A stretch of 64,000 bases of DNA from NCBI GenBank assembly GCA_963704035.1, contig CAVPGR010000004.1, positions 1,612,001 through 1,676,000 of the forward strand, given 5' to 3'. The stretch is from JAOSJL01 sp963704035. Lineage in GTDB: Bacteria; Actinomycetota; Acidimicrobiia; IMCC26256; JAOSJL01. Below the pieces are notes generated by a model, which was not told the origin of the DNA, did not search any database, and was given only the letters and a program-made list of their open reading frames with translations. Shown piece by piece: positions 18,410 through 26,722 of the stretch (position 1 is its first letter; every line of letters starts with the position of its first letter). The translations under genes were made by a program, and so were the position numbers.

Positions 18410-20656
18410 ATGGTGCCGGGCGCACCGGTCGCTCACGATCGGTGCATGGACACCATCACGAGTACCCAGGACAGCAAGAGCCGCAACGATCAGACCCGCC
18501 GGAGCGGTGCCGTCTGGATTTCGGGGACAGGGGCATTTCTCCTCGTTGCCGCCGCCACGCTCTTCGTGGCGGTGCGCTGGGACACCCTTCCCGACGAGGT
18601 CAAGTTCGCGATCGTGGCGGGCCTCTCGGGGGCGTTTCTCGTCGCCGGCCGCCGACTCCGGGACCGGATTCCCGCGACGGGATCGGTTCTGTTCCACCTC
18701 GGAGCGTTTCTCGCTCCCGTCGCCGCTGCGGCCACCGATGCCAAGATCGGGCTCGGCTGGGCTGCGATGGCACTCATCATCGGCGTGTCGGGGGCCGTGT
18801 TCTACGGAGCCCTCGCCGCGTGGTCGGGCTCCGTCGTGTTGCGGTGGGTCGCGGTGGCGTCCGTCATCGTGGCCGCCACCGGCCTGGGCGGCCTGAGCCC
18901 CGTTCCCGCGCCCCTGGCGCTCGCCGCGGTGGCATTGGCCTGGTCGCTGGTCGGGGAGATGCCGGGGTCCCTCCCGGCGCGTCGCCCGGAGATCGGTGAC
19001 GTCTGGGCGCTGGTCGCCGGCGTCGCTCCCGCGATCGCCGTGGCAATCCCGTACGCGGCCGACGTGGGTGCGCGCGGTCCGCTGTCGATCGGTGAATCGA
19101 TCGCCCTTGCAGCGACAGGCCCCGTGGTCGGTGCGACGTTGTTGCAAGCGGCGCGCCGTCGGGCGGACGCCCGCTGGGCGTGGCTCGCCCTCGCCGGAAC
19201 CTCGGTGCCCCTGATCGCAGGCCTTGCCGCGGCGGCGCCCGACGGCGACACGACACTTGTTCTGCTCGCGGGAGCGTTCGTGGTGATCGAGGTCGTGGCG
19301 CTGCTTGCGGCCGACGATCCGCTGTTCGCGCGGCCGATGGTCGTCGCTGCCGCCGCTGCCGAGGTCGCAGCAGGCGTCGGCGTGCTGGCGGCGGGAGCCA
19401 TCACGCTTCTCGTGGCGTTTCCCGACGAGTTGTGGGAGCCGGTCTTCCCCGACACCACTCTCGGTCTCGTGTTCGGACTGCTGGCGGTCGGGTGGATGGT
19501 CGCCCGCGCGCGTGCCGTGCGCGATCTCGGGGTCGTCTCCGGTGTGGCGGCGGGGATCTGTGCGTTCGGGGCCGTGGCGTCCGCCAGCGGCGATCCCGTG
19601 GCCGTGGCCTTCGCCTCACTCGGTGTCGCTGCGGCGACACTGCTCGTCGGACGGGCGCGGGCGGGACTGGGCGTGCTGGCCGCCTCGGGTTTCGCGCTCG
19701 TCGTGGCATGGCCGGTCGCCGGCGCACGGACAACCGTCGGATCGCTCGCCGCGGTGCTGGCCGCCGCGGTGGCGGCCGAGACCGCGACGCGGACGTGGAT
19801 GCGCATCACGTCGTCGAGCGCAGCGGGTGCATTCGTTGTCGGCGCGTCGACGGGTGTCGGAGACCTGATGGAGCTGGACCCGTCCGCTCTCGGGCTCGCC
19901 CTGGCGTCGTCGACGGTCGTCTGGGGGGTCTTGGCGGTTCTCGTTCCCCGAGAGTGGAGGTCGTCCTTCTTCGCCGCGGCGGTGGGCACACTCGGACTCG
20001 GCTTGGTTCTCACGAGCGGCGATCAGACCGCCTTCGGTGTCGCGACCATCATCGCGGGAGGACTCGTGGTCGGCGCCGGCGTCTACTTCCGGTGGGAGGC
20101 GGTGGCCCACGCCGGAGGGATCGTGGCAACAATCGGCGTGTGGTTCGTCCTCGATGCGGCGTCGGTGATGAGCACCGAGGCCTACGCGGCACCGGTTGCC
20201 CTGCAGCTCCTGATCGCAGGCGCCCGGGCGCGTCACGTGCGCGTCGACGAGGTCGTGGGCGAATACACGAGCGACGATCAGGCACCGGCTCCGATTCCGT
20301 CCTCGTGGGTCGCGTACGGCCCGGCTCTCGCCCTGCTCGGAGCGAGTGCCTGTATCGAGCGGATCTCGGGGGGAGCGGGTTGGCACGCCGTTGTTGCGGG
20401 GGCTGTCGGTGTCGTCGCTGTCGCCGTCGGGGGATGGCGTCGCCTCGCCGCTCCGCTCTTCATCGGGACGGGGCTCCTCGTAGCGGTCACCGTCTACGAG
20501 TCGCTCGGCGCGGCCGCCGGGGTTCCGACCTGGATGTGGCTGGCGCTCGGCGGGGCGTTTCTCCTGGCTGCGGGCATCACGCTCGAGCGCAGCGCAACAG
20601 GGCCGATCGATGCCGGCCGACGCCTCGTGGACGTCGTGGCCACCCGCTTCGAGTAG
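18410..20656 (+). CDS. Large polytopic membrane protein of unknown function
   Basis: Very hydrophobic protein of 737-748 residues with roughly twenty predicted membrane segments, Ala/Val/Gly-rich throughout. It opens with a soluble stretch (DSKSRNDQTRR) and a segment reading VRWDTLPDEVKFAIVAGLSG, which resembles the beginning of actinobacterial DUF2157-like membrane proteins; that comparison is from memory and low confidence. No transporter signature or catalytic motif is visible. The ATG at 18410 has GAGGGCGAGCACGG in front; the ATG at 18446 is an alternative. No partner gene in the neighbourhood explains it. Confidence 0.75.
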   Translation: MVPGAPVAHDRCMDTITSTQDSKSRNDQTRRSGAVWISGTGAFLLVAAATLFVAVRWDTLPDEVKFAIVAGLSGAFLVAGRRLRDRIPATGSVLFHLGAFLAPVAAAATDAKIGLGWAAMALIIGVSGAVFYGALAAWSGSVVLRWVAVASVIVAATGLGGLSPVPAPLALAAVALAWSLVGEMPGSLPARRPEIGDVWALVAGVAPAIAVAIPYAADVGARGPLSIGESIALAATGPVVGATLLQAARRRADARWAWLALAGTSVPLIAGLAAAAPDGDTTLVLLAGAFVVIEVVALLAADDPLFARPMVVAAAAAEVAAGVGVLAAGAITLLVAFPDELWEPVFPDTTLGLVFGLLAVGWMVARARAVRDLGVVSGVAAGICAFGAVASASGDPVAVAFASLGVAAATLLVGRARAGLGVLAASGFALVVAWPVAGARTTVGSLAAVLAAAVAAETATRTWMRITSSSAAGAFVVGASTGVGDLMELDPSALGLALASSTVVWGVLAVLVPREWRSSFFAAAVGTLGLGLVLTSGDQTAFGVATIIAGGLVVGAGVYFRWEAVAHAGGIVATIGVWFVLDAASVMSTEAYAAPVALQLLIAGARARHVRVDEVVGEYTSDDQAPAPIPSSWVAYGPALALLGASACIERISGGAGWHAVVAGAVGVVAVAVGGWRRLAAPLFIGTGLLVAVTVYESLGAAAGVPTWMWLALGGAFLLAAGITLERSATGPIDAGRRLVDVVATRFE

Positions 20657-20855
20657 GCCGACCGGGGGAGACCTTCGGTCCACCTCAAGGCGTCCACCTC
20701 GACGGGTACATCTCGACCGCTACCTCTCGAAGCGACGGACGGCTGGATCGATCGGTGTTTCCGCTGCGCGATACCGGTAGTGTGCGTCATCGTCAGGGGA
20801 CCGGCCAGAGGCGCCGGTCGGGCGACGCAGGTCGAACGATGATCAAGGGAGCGAC

Positions 20856-22937
20856 ATGACCGGGCGCAAGAGCACCAGCACACGAGGGTTCCGACTGCTG
20901 GCGGCTCTGCTGGCACTCGCACTTCTTGGCGCCGCTTGCGGCGGCGGTGGCGACAGCACCAGCGAGAGCTCGACCACGAGTGGCGAAGGCGGGAGTGGCG
21001 ATGGCGGCGGTGACGGCACCGTCGAACTGAACGCGTTGTTCTTCCAGCAGTTCCCCGATGGAACGGTCGGCGGTGGTGCCAACCCCGTACGCATCCGCGT
21101 CAACGACGTCGACGGCGAAGAGTTCCGCGTCGGTTTCACCGAGGACGAGGTCGCGGGCACGGGTGACCAGTGGCGTGCGGCGGGCTGGGAGGCCGCAACC
21201 GTCAGCACGATCATCACCGGTGGGCAGATCACCGGGCGTGAGGTCACCTACGACGTCAAGGGCAAGATCGACGGGCCGAGCGCCGGTGGCGCGCTCACGG
21301 TCGGCACGCTCGCAGCGTTTCGAGGCGACGAGCTGAACCCGAATGTCGTCATGACCGGCACGATCAACCCCGACGGCACGATCGGACCCGTCGGCGGGAT
21401 CCCGCAGAAGGTCGACGGCGCGGTTGCGGTCAGTGAAGGGGAGGTCTCCAACATCGGTGGGGGAACGGACGAGACCACCGACGAGACCACCGACGAGACG
21501 AGCGATGAGGAGTCGCTCGGGATCATCGACGCCGACTTTCGCACCGGCAGTGACAGCGGGTCGGGCAGCGACGTCACGATGCTGATCCCGGCGGGCCAGG
21601 GCACCTCGGTCGACCTCGGCACGGGTGAGGATGTCGACGTGATCGACCTCGGTCGCAGAAGCGGCATCGAGGTGAAGGAGGTCGCCGACGTCTACGAGGC
21701 CTACGCCGAGTTCACCGGTGAAGAGCTCCCCCGTTTCGAGGAGACCGATGACACGGACCTCGACAAAGAGGTCAACGATCGGATCGCGGCGGCGGTGAAG
21801 AAGTGGCTCGGTCGCTACGACGAATCGGTCGCCGAGCTCGGAACGCTGACCCGGGAGGGTCAGGACTTCGCCCTCTCGTCAGGCCTCGTCGACCAGGCTG
21901 ACGTGGCGGCCGGCACGGCGCGGGACCTCTCGGATCAGGGACTCACCGCCGGTGCGTACTCGGAAGCCACCGAGGCAGCGGCGCTCGCCGCCGCGGCGGT
22001 GGCGGCAGGAACCGGCTGGGAGTTGGGTCCCGAGGAGTGGCAGGCCGACCTCGACAGCCGTGGTGCCGTCTGTACAGAGGTCGAAGCGCTCGTCGACACC
22101 CTCGGAACGGTCAACCCCGAGGAAGTCAGTGGCGCATCCGGGCTCATCTCCGCCTACACGAGCGCGATCGAGGCAGTGAGCCTGTGTTCCATCGCCCAGG
22201 ATCTCCTGACCAGGCCGGTCGATACGCCCGAGCAGGCGACGACCGATCTGCTTCTGGCCGGAGCGTACTTCGAGATCAACGACGCGTTGATCGCATCGGC
22301 AGAGGACCAGCTCGACTTCAGCCGCGATCTCGGTGGCCCCACGATCGACGAGGACGTCGACATCACGGCGATCGCCGACTTCTTCCGACGGGCGGCCGAG
22401 GCGAACCTCAACGCCTTCGACACCGTCGTGATCGCGGAGGAGGCCACGTCTGCAGGTGTGAGCGCCGACGTCGTACGCCAGGCCTTCGCGGAGAACTTCT
22501 TCGACTACGCACTCGCGAACTCGGTGCTGGGCGTGCTCGGCAACCTCGATGAGTACTTCGGCGACGCCGATACGTTCGCCTATGCAAACCTCGGCGGCGC
22601 GCTCGACGTCTACACGTTGAGCAGCTCCCTGTTGGCCCAGTTCTACTCCCTCGGAGCGCAGCTCGACGACGATCTCAACATCGTGGGTGTCGAGCACGAG
22701 CGCGCTCTGCTCTCGTCTCTCGACCTGGCAGAGGATCAGCTGGCCGGATCGATAACCACACTGCGCTCCGAAGACGTGGAGCCCGTCGCTCCGGTCGGCG
22801 CCTACGAGAGCGGCCGTCTCGACCGCGAGGGTGAAATCGCCGACAAGTTCGGCGCGCTGTCTTCGCTGTGGGCGGGTTACGTGGACGGCCGGATGCTCGC
22901 CTACATCGGTGGAACGGAGACCGCCGGTCTCGAATGA
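20856..22937 (+). CDS. Lipoprotein with Lon-type (S16) Ser/Lys protease domain and helical C-terminal domain
   Basis: Predicted membrane-anchored extracytoplasmic protease of 693 residues. The signal peptide ends in the lipobox LLGAACGGGG. The Lon proteolytic core follows: Ser142 in GKIDGPSAGGAL and Lys185 in VGGIPQKVDGAV, 43 residues apart, the same spacing as Ser679 and Lys722 of E. coli Lon. No ATPase domain is present. An acidic TDET repeat is inserted after the catalytic lysine. From about residue 305 a helical domain begins (VKKWLGRYDESVAEL) that is shared with the lipoprotein at 5349-6672. The MFS transporter starts within the stop codon (ATGA). Targets unknown. Confidence 0.85.
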   Translation: MTGRKSTSTRGFRLLAALLALALLGAACGGGGDSTSESSTTSGEGGSGDGGGDGTVELNALFFQQFPDGTVGGGANPVRIRVNDVDGEEFRVGFTEDEVAGTGDQWRAAGWEAATVSTIITGGQITGREVTYDVKGKIDGPSAGGALTVGTLAAFRGDELNPNVVMTGTINPDGTIGPVGGIPQKVDGAVAVSEGEVSNIGGGTDETTDETTDETSDEESLGIIDADFRTGSDSGSGSDVTMLIPAGQGTSVDLGTGEDVDVIDLGRRSGIEVKEVADVYEAYAEFTGEELPRFEETDDTDLDKEVNDRIAAAVKKWLGRYDESVAELGTLTREGQDFALSSGLVDQADVAAGTARDLSDQGLTAGAYSEATEAAALAAAAVAAGTGWELGPEEWQADLDSRGAVCTEVEALVDTLGTVNPEEVSGASGLISAYTSAIEAVSLCSIAQDLLTRPVDTPEQATTDLLLAGAYFEINDALIASAEDQLDFSRDLGGPTIDEDVDITAIADFFRRAAEANLNAFDTVVIAEEATSAGVSADVVRQAFAENFFDYALANSVLGVLGNLDEYFGDADTFAYANLGGALDVYTLSSSLLAQFYSLGAQLDDDLNIVGVEHERALLSSLDLAEDQLAGSITTLRSEDVEPVAPVGAYESGRLDREGEIADKFGALSSLWAGYVDGRMLAYIGGTETAGLE

Positions 22938-24418
22938 ACCGTGAAGGGGGCGCGCCCGAGGGCGCGCCCCTGCTCGGTGAATTCCCGGGTACCGAGGAGG
23001 TCCCCGGTGTCGCGTGGCCCGTCCTCTGGCGGGAGCGGGCGCGGCGGCGGGTGGCGGGGAGCGACCGGTACCGCTGGTGGGTCTTGTGTTCGGTGCTCAC
23101 CGGCGTCTTCGCCACGGGCTTCACGATCACCGTGCTGGCCGTCGCGATCCCCGAGATCGCCGACGACCTCGGATCGAGCGAAACGACCCTCACGTGGGTC
23201 GTGACCGGGCCGTTCCTCGCTCACGCACTCGGGATGCCTCTGATGGGCCGCCTCGGGGACCGGTCGGGTCACCGTCGCGTCTATCTGATCGGCCTCGGCC
23301 TTTTCGCGGTCTTCACCGGGCTCACCGCCTTCGCTTGGAGTGCGGGGGCTCTGATCGTGCTTCGGATCATCGGTGGTTTCGAAGGCGCGGCCACCGGGCC
23401 GGCGTCGATGGCGCTGATCATGCACACGTTCGGACCCGCCGACCGTGTGAGAGCGATGGGCTGGTGGGCTCTCGTCGGAGCCGGCGCACCGGTGATCGGG
23501 ATCGTCGTCGGCGGCCCACTCGTCGAGGCCGTCGGTTGGCGCGTGCTGTTCCTGGCGCAGTTGCCCCTGGTGGCGATCGCCTGGTTGATCTCGTCGATCG
23601 TGCTCCACGAGACCCCGCGCCGCGACGACGTGTCCATCGACGTGCGCGGCGCGCTGCTGCTCGCAGCGACCGTCATACCCCCGCTCCTGGCGCTCAACGT
23701 CGGCGCCGCTCAGGGTTGGACCTCGCCGCTCGCGCTCGTTCTCTTCGCGCTGGGGCCGGTCTGCGCCTGGGGGTTCGTGCGCGTCGAAGCAACGGCGGCT
23801 GATCCGATACTCCCTCTCGAGTTCTTCGCCCGCCGGAACTTCACGGCACCGCTCGTGGCCCTCAGCGCCACCCAGTTCGCGTACATGGGCGGGTTCATCA
23901 TCACGCCGCTCTTGATGGAGGGGGTGTTCGGATACTCGCTGTCACTGACCGGGCTGGTCATGCTGAGCCGGCCGCTTTCCTACAGCCTTTCGGCGCCGCC
24001 TGCCGGCTACGTGGCTGTACGCGTCGGTGAGCGCACGGCCGCTCTCACGGGGACCCTGTGCATCGGTGCCTCGATGCTCGTCTTCGCCGCCGGAGCCGCT
24101 GCCGGCTCGGTCTGGCTGGTCGTGATCGGCCTCGTGGCGTCGGGCCTCGGTCTGGGAATCTCATCGCCGAGCCTCATCAGCTCGGTGGCCAACTCGGTCG
24201 ACCTGTCCCGCCAGGGAATCGCGGGCGCGGCGCAGCAGATGGTGGGCCAGCTGGGCCTCGTGGCGGGGATCCAGGTTCTGGCCACGGTGCAGGGTGGCGG
24301 GGACGAGCCGAGCTCGTTCGTGCGTGCCTACCTCGTGGGTGCAGCGGTCGCGGCGGTGGCGATCGCGGCGGCCGGATTCGTGCGCTCCGCCGATCGTTCC
24401 CCCGCCGCTGCCCCCTGA
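22934..24418 (+). CDS. MFS transporter, probable multidrug-type exporter (DHA2-like)
   Basis: Proton-driven efflux-type permease of 494 residues with about 13-14 membrane segments. The loop between helices 2 and 3 holds the MFS signature LMGRLGDRSGHRRVY, and WWALVGAGAPVIGIVVGGPL in helix 5 matches the antiporter motif C region of drug exporters. The ATG overlaps the stop of the Lon-like lipoprotein gene (ATGA), implying translational coupling. The first 25 codons include a near-perfect GC hairpin (22947-22970). Substrate unknown; drug export is an inference from family features. Confidence 0.85.
   Translation: MNREGGAPEGAPLLGEFPGTEEVPGVAWPVLWRERARRRVAGSDRYRWWVLCSVLTGVFATGFTITVLAVAIPEIADDLGSSETTLTWVVTGPFLAHALGMPLMGRLGDRSGHRRVYLIGLGLFAVFTGLTAFAWSAGALIVLRIIGGFEGAATGPASMALIMHTFGPADRVRAMGWWALVGAGAPVIGIVVGGPLVEAVGWRVLFLAQLPLVAIAWLISSIVLHETPRRDDVSIDVRGALLLAATVIPPLLALNVGAAQGWTSPLALVLFALGPVCAWGFVRVEATAADPILPLEFFARRNFTAPLVALSATQFAYMGGFIITPLLMEGVFGYSLSLTGLVMLSRPLSYSLSAPPAGYVAVRVGERTAALTGTLCIGASMLVFAAGAAAGSVWLVVIGLVASGLGLGISSPSLISSVANSVDLSRQGIAGAAQQMVGQLGLVAGIQVLATVQGGGDEPSSFVRAYLVGAAVAAVAIAAAGFVRSADRSPAAAP
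22947..22970 (+). repeat. Perfect 11-bp GC inverted repeat inside the start of the MFS gene
   Basis: GGGGCGCGCCC (22947-22957) and GGGCGCGCCCC (22960-22970) are separated only by GA. The hairpin begins 13 bases after the A of the MFS start codon. There is no T-run, so it is not a standard terminator. It could damp translation or transcription of the transporter relative to the upstream protease. Confidence 0.6.
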
Positions 24419-24437
24419 TCGTGGAGGGTGACCTGCT

Positions 24438-24854
24438 CTACTCCGTGATCGTCTGGAGGGTTTCGGCGAGGCCACCGGGCGAGGGACCACCGTCGCCGTT
24501 CTGCATCAGGGCCATCAACCGCGTGAGGTCGCCCTGCACCGTGACCTTGCCGGCCATGAACGCCGACAGAGCAGCCTGGGCGTCGCCGGACACGAAGACC
24601 TCTTTGGCCGTCACGTAGTCGACCGTGATCGTGAGGTGGGCGTCGGTGTGGTGCTCACGACCCCACAGCGGGGTTCCCTCGAGTGAGCCCACGTGGAGCT
24701 CGCGGGGGTTGTCGAACGGTGTCTCGGTGACCGTGAGGTTCATCACCACATCCGTAACCGTCGTCCCCGAGGCACTCGAGACCTCCGTGTGGCTGACGAG
24801 GATCTCGTGGACGGCTTCGAACCAGTCGTCCGACAGAAACGGGTACGTTGCCAC
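24438..24854 (-). CDS. SCP2 sterol-transfer-domain protein
   Basis: A 138-residue protein made of one SCP2-like lipid-binding fold: FLSDDWFEAVHEILVSH at the start, a central strand region (LTITVDYVTAKEVFVSGDAQ) and the family ending FMAGKVTVQGDLTRLMALM. Such proteins bind acyl-CoA or sterol-like lipids; no catalytic residue is expected. The GTG at 24854 is chosen because GCGGAGGACCA stands in front of it; longer upstream readings are low-complexity. It is convergent with the MFS gene and divergent from gatC. Confidence 0.8.
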   Translation of the reverse strand: MATYPFLSDDWFEAVHEILVSHTEVSSASGTTVTDVVMNLTVTETPFDNPRELHVGSLEGTPLWGREHHTDAHLTITVDYVTAKEVFVSGDAQAALSAFMAGKVTVQGDLTRLMALMQNGDGGPSPGGLAETLQTITE

Positions 24855-24974
24855 TGGTCCTCCGCGGTCTCGGGCTCCACATCTTACGCTCCTCGTTTCG
24901 TCAGCTGGCGCGCTCGGCAGTCGCCGAGCGGCCGGGATACGAAGTGCTCCGGTCGCGCCGGTACGATCCGGGCC

Positions 24975-25280
24975 ATGACCGGCGAGCGGATCACCCGTGA
25001 CGACGTGGAGCACGTGGCCCGTCTGGCGCGGCTTGCTCTGACCGATGACGAGGTGGCTCTGTTCTCCGAGCAGTTGTCGGTGATCCTCGAACACGCCGCT
25101 CGGGTCTCGGCCCTTCCCACCGATGGCGTCTCGCCCAGCACGCACCCCCTTCCCCTGCGGAACGTTCTGCGCCCCGACCAGGTCGGCCCGACGTTGGATC
25201 GGGACGAGGTTCTGGCGCAGGCTCCCGAGGCCGAGGACGACCGAATCCGTGTCCCCCGGATTCTCGGAGAGGAGCAGTGA
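24975..25280 (+). CDS. gatC: Asp/Glu-tRNA amidotransferase subunit C
   Basis: Small subunit that stabilises GatAB in the tRNA-dependent amidotransferase making Gln-tRNA(Gln) and Asn-tRNA(Asn). 101 residues with the family pattern ITRDDVEHVARLARLALTD at the start and PLRNVLRPDQVGPTLDRDEV in the belt region. It overlaps gatA by four bases, as expected for a gatCAB operon. The ATG at 24975 fits the known N-terminus; longer in-frame readings are spurious. Confidence 0.95.
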   Translation: MTGERITRDDVEHVARLARLALTDDEVALFSEQLSVILEHAARVSALPTDGVSPSTHPLPLRNVLRPDQVGPTLDRDEVLAQAPEAEDDRIRVPRILGEEQ

Positions 25281-26722
25281 GCGCGGGCGGTGTGGAGGCG
25301 CTCGCTTCCGAGGTGCGATCCGGAGCGCGCAGCGGACGGGAGGTCGTCGAGGAGTCGCTCGGCGCCATCGAGGACCGCGATCCCGACCTCGCGGCCTTCG
25401 TGCGCGTCACGGCTGACGAGGCGCGCGCCGCCGCTGATCGTGTCGACGCCATCGTGCGTGCCGGCGACGATCCGGGCCCTCTGGCCGGCGTTCCGGTGGC
25501 GCTCAAGGACAACTTCTGCACCCGGGGTGTCCCGACCACCTGTGGGTCGAAGATCCTCGACGGGTGGCGGCCCCCGTACAGCGCGACGGTCGTGCGTCGT
25601 CTGGTCGACGCCGGCGCGGTCATCGTCGGCAAGACCAACCTCGACGAGTTCGCCATGGGTAGTTCCACCGAGAACTCGGCGTTCGGCGCCACCCGCAATC
25701 CGCACGATCCCGGACGCGTCCCGGGCGGATCGAGCGGGGGAAGCGCCGCGGCGGTGGGTGCCGATCTCGTTCCGCTCTCCTTCGGGTCCGATACGGGCGG
25801 GTCCATCCGCCAGCCGGCCTCGTTCTGCGGTGTCGTGGGCGTGAAGCCCACCTACGGGCTCGTGTCGCGCTACGGGCTCGTGGCGTTCGCCAGCAGCCTC
25901 GATCAGATCGGGCCGTTCGGCCGCAGCGTTCGCGACGCGGCGGTCGGGCTCGAGGTCGTGGCCGGGCACGACCCGGCCGACAGCACGTCCATCCACGGGG
26001 ACGCTCCGGCCGTCACTCCGCGGCTCGACGAGGGCGTGGAGGGACTGCGGGTGGGACTGGTCCGGGAGCTGACCGGTGTCGACGGCCTCCAGCCCGAGGT
26101 CGCGCAGGCGACGTCGTCGGCCGCCGCATCCCTGGAAGCAGCTGGTGCGATCGTCGACGAGGTTTCCGTGCCGAGCGCGGCCGAGGCACTGTCGGCTTAC
26201 TACCTCCTCGCGCCCGCCGAGGCGTCCAGCAACCTCGCGCGCTTCGACGGCGTGCGGTACGGGTTGCGCGTCGACGGTGACGATGTCGAGTCCATGATGG
26301 CTGCGACGCGCGCCGCCGGTTTCGGTGCGGAGGTCAAGCGTCGGATCATGCTCGGGACGTACGCTCTCTCCGCGGGCTACTACGACGCGTACTACGGGAC
26401 GGCTCAACGGGTCAGAACGCTGGTGATCCGGGACTTCGACGACGTATACCGCGACCACGACGTCCTGCTGTCACCCACGTCACCCACCACCGCCTTTGCT
26501 CTCGGCGAGCGTGTCGATGATCCGCTCGCGATGTACCTCAGCGACGTGTGCACCGTCCCGTCGAATCTCTCGGGACACCCGGCGATGAACGTTCCGTTCG
26601 GAACCGACGCAGCCGGATTGCCGATAGGCGTCCAGGTTCTCGCTCCCGCTCTGGGCGAGCCCGTGATGTTCCGAGTCGCGCGGGCGATCGAGTTGGCAGC
26701 GCTCGAAGGCGTGAGCTCGTGA
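25277..26722 (+). CDS. gatA: Asp/Glu-tRNA amidotransferase subunit A
   Basis: Amidase-signature subunit that releases ammonia from glutamine for GatB. The catalytic Lys lies in VALKDNFCT, the cis-Ser in GSDTGGSIRQPA, and the nucleophile Ser in PGGSSGGSAAAV. Length 481 residues, complete. It starts with GTG inside the end of gatC and its own stop overlaps the gatB start by four bases. It is the only one of the four amidase-signature proteins in this window with tRNA amidotransferase context. Confidence 0.96.
   Translation: MSAGGVEALASEVRSGARSGREVVEESLGAIEDRDPDLAAFVRVTADEARAAADRVDAIVRAGDDPGPLAGVPVALKDNFCTRGVPTTCGSKILDGWRPPYSATVVRRLVDAGAVIVGKTNLDEFAMGSSTENSAFGATRNPHDPGRVPGGSSGGSAAAVGADLVPLSFGSDTGGSIRQPASFCGVVGVKPTYGLVSRYGLVAFASSLDQIGPFGRSVRDAAVGLEVVAGHDPADSTSIHGDAPAVTPRLDEGVEGLRVGLVRELTGVDGLQPEVAQATSSAAASLEAAGAIVDEVSVPSAAEALSAYYLLAPAEASSNLARFDGVRYGLRVDGDDVESMMAATRAAGFGAEVKRRIMLGTYALSAGYYDAYYGTAQRVRTLVIRDFDDVYRDHDVLLSPTSPTTAFALGERVDDPLAMYLSDVCTVPSNLSGHPAMNVPFGTDAAGLPIGVQVLAPALGEPVMFRVARAIELAALEGVSS

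Noticed and set aside
21469..21510. Possible CRISPR-like or minisatellite repeat in the Lon-like lipoprotein gene
   Set aside because: It is a short in-frame 12-bp repeat coding for TDET units with no spacers; protein low complexity explains it.
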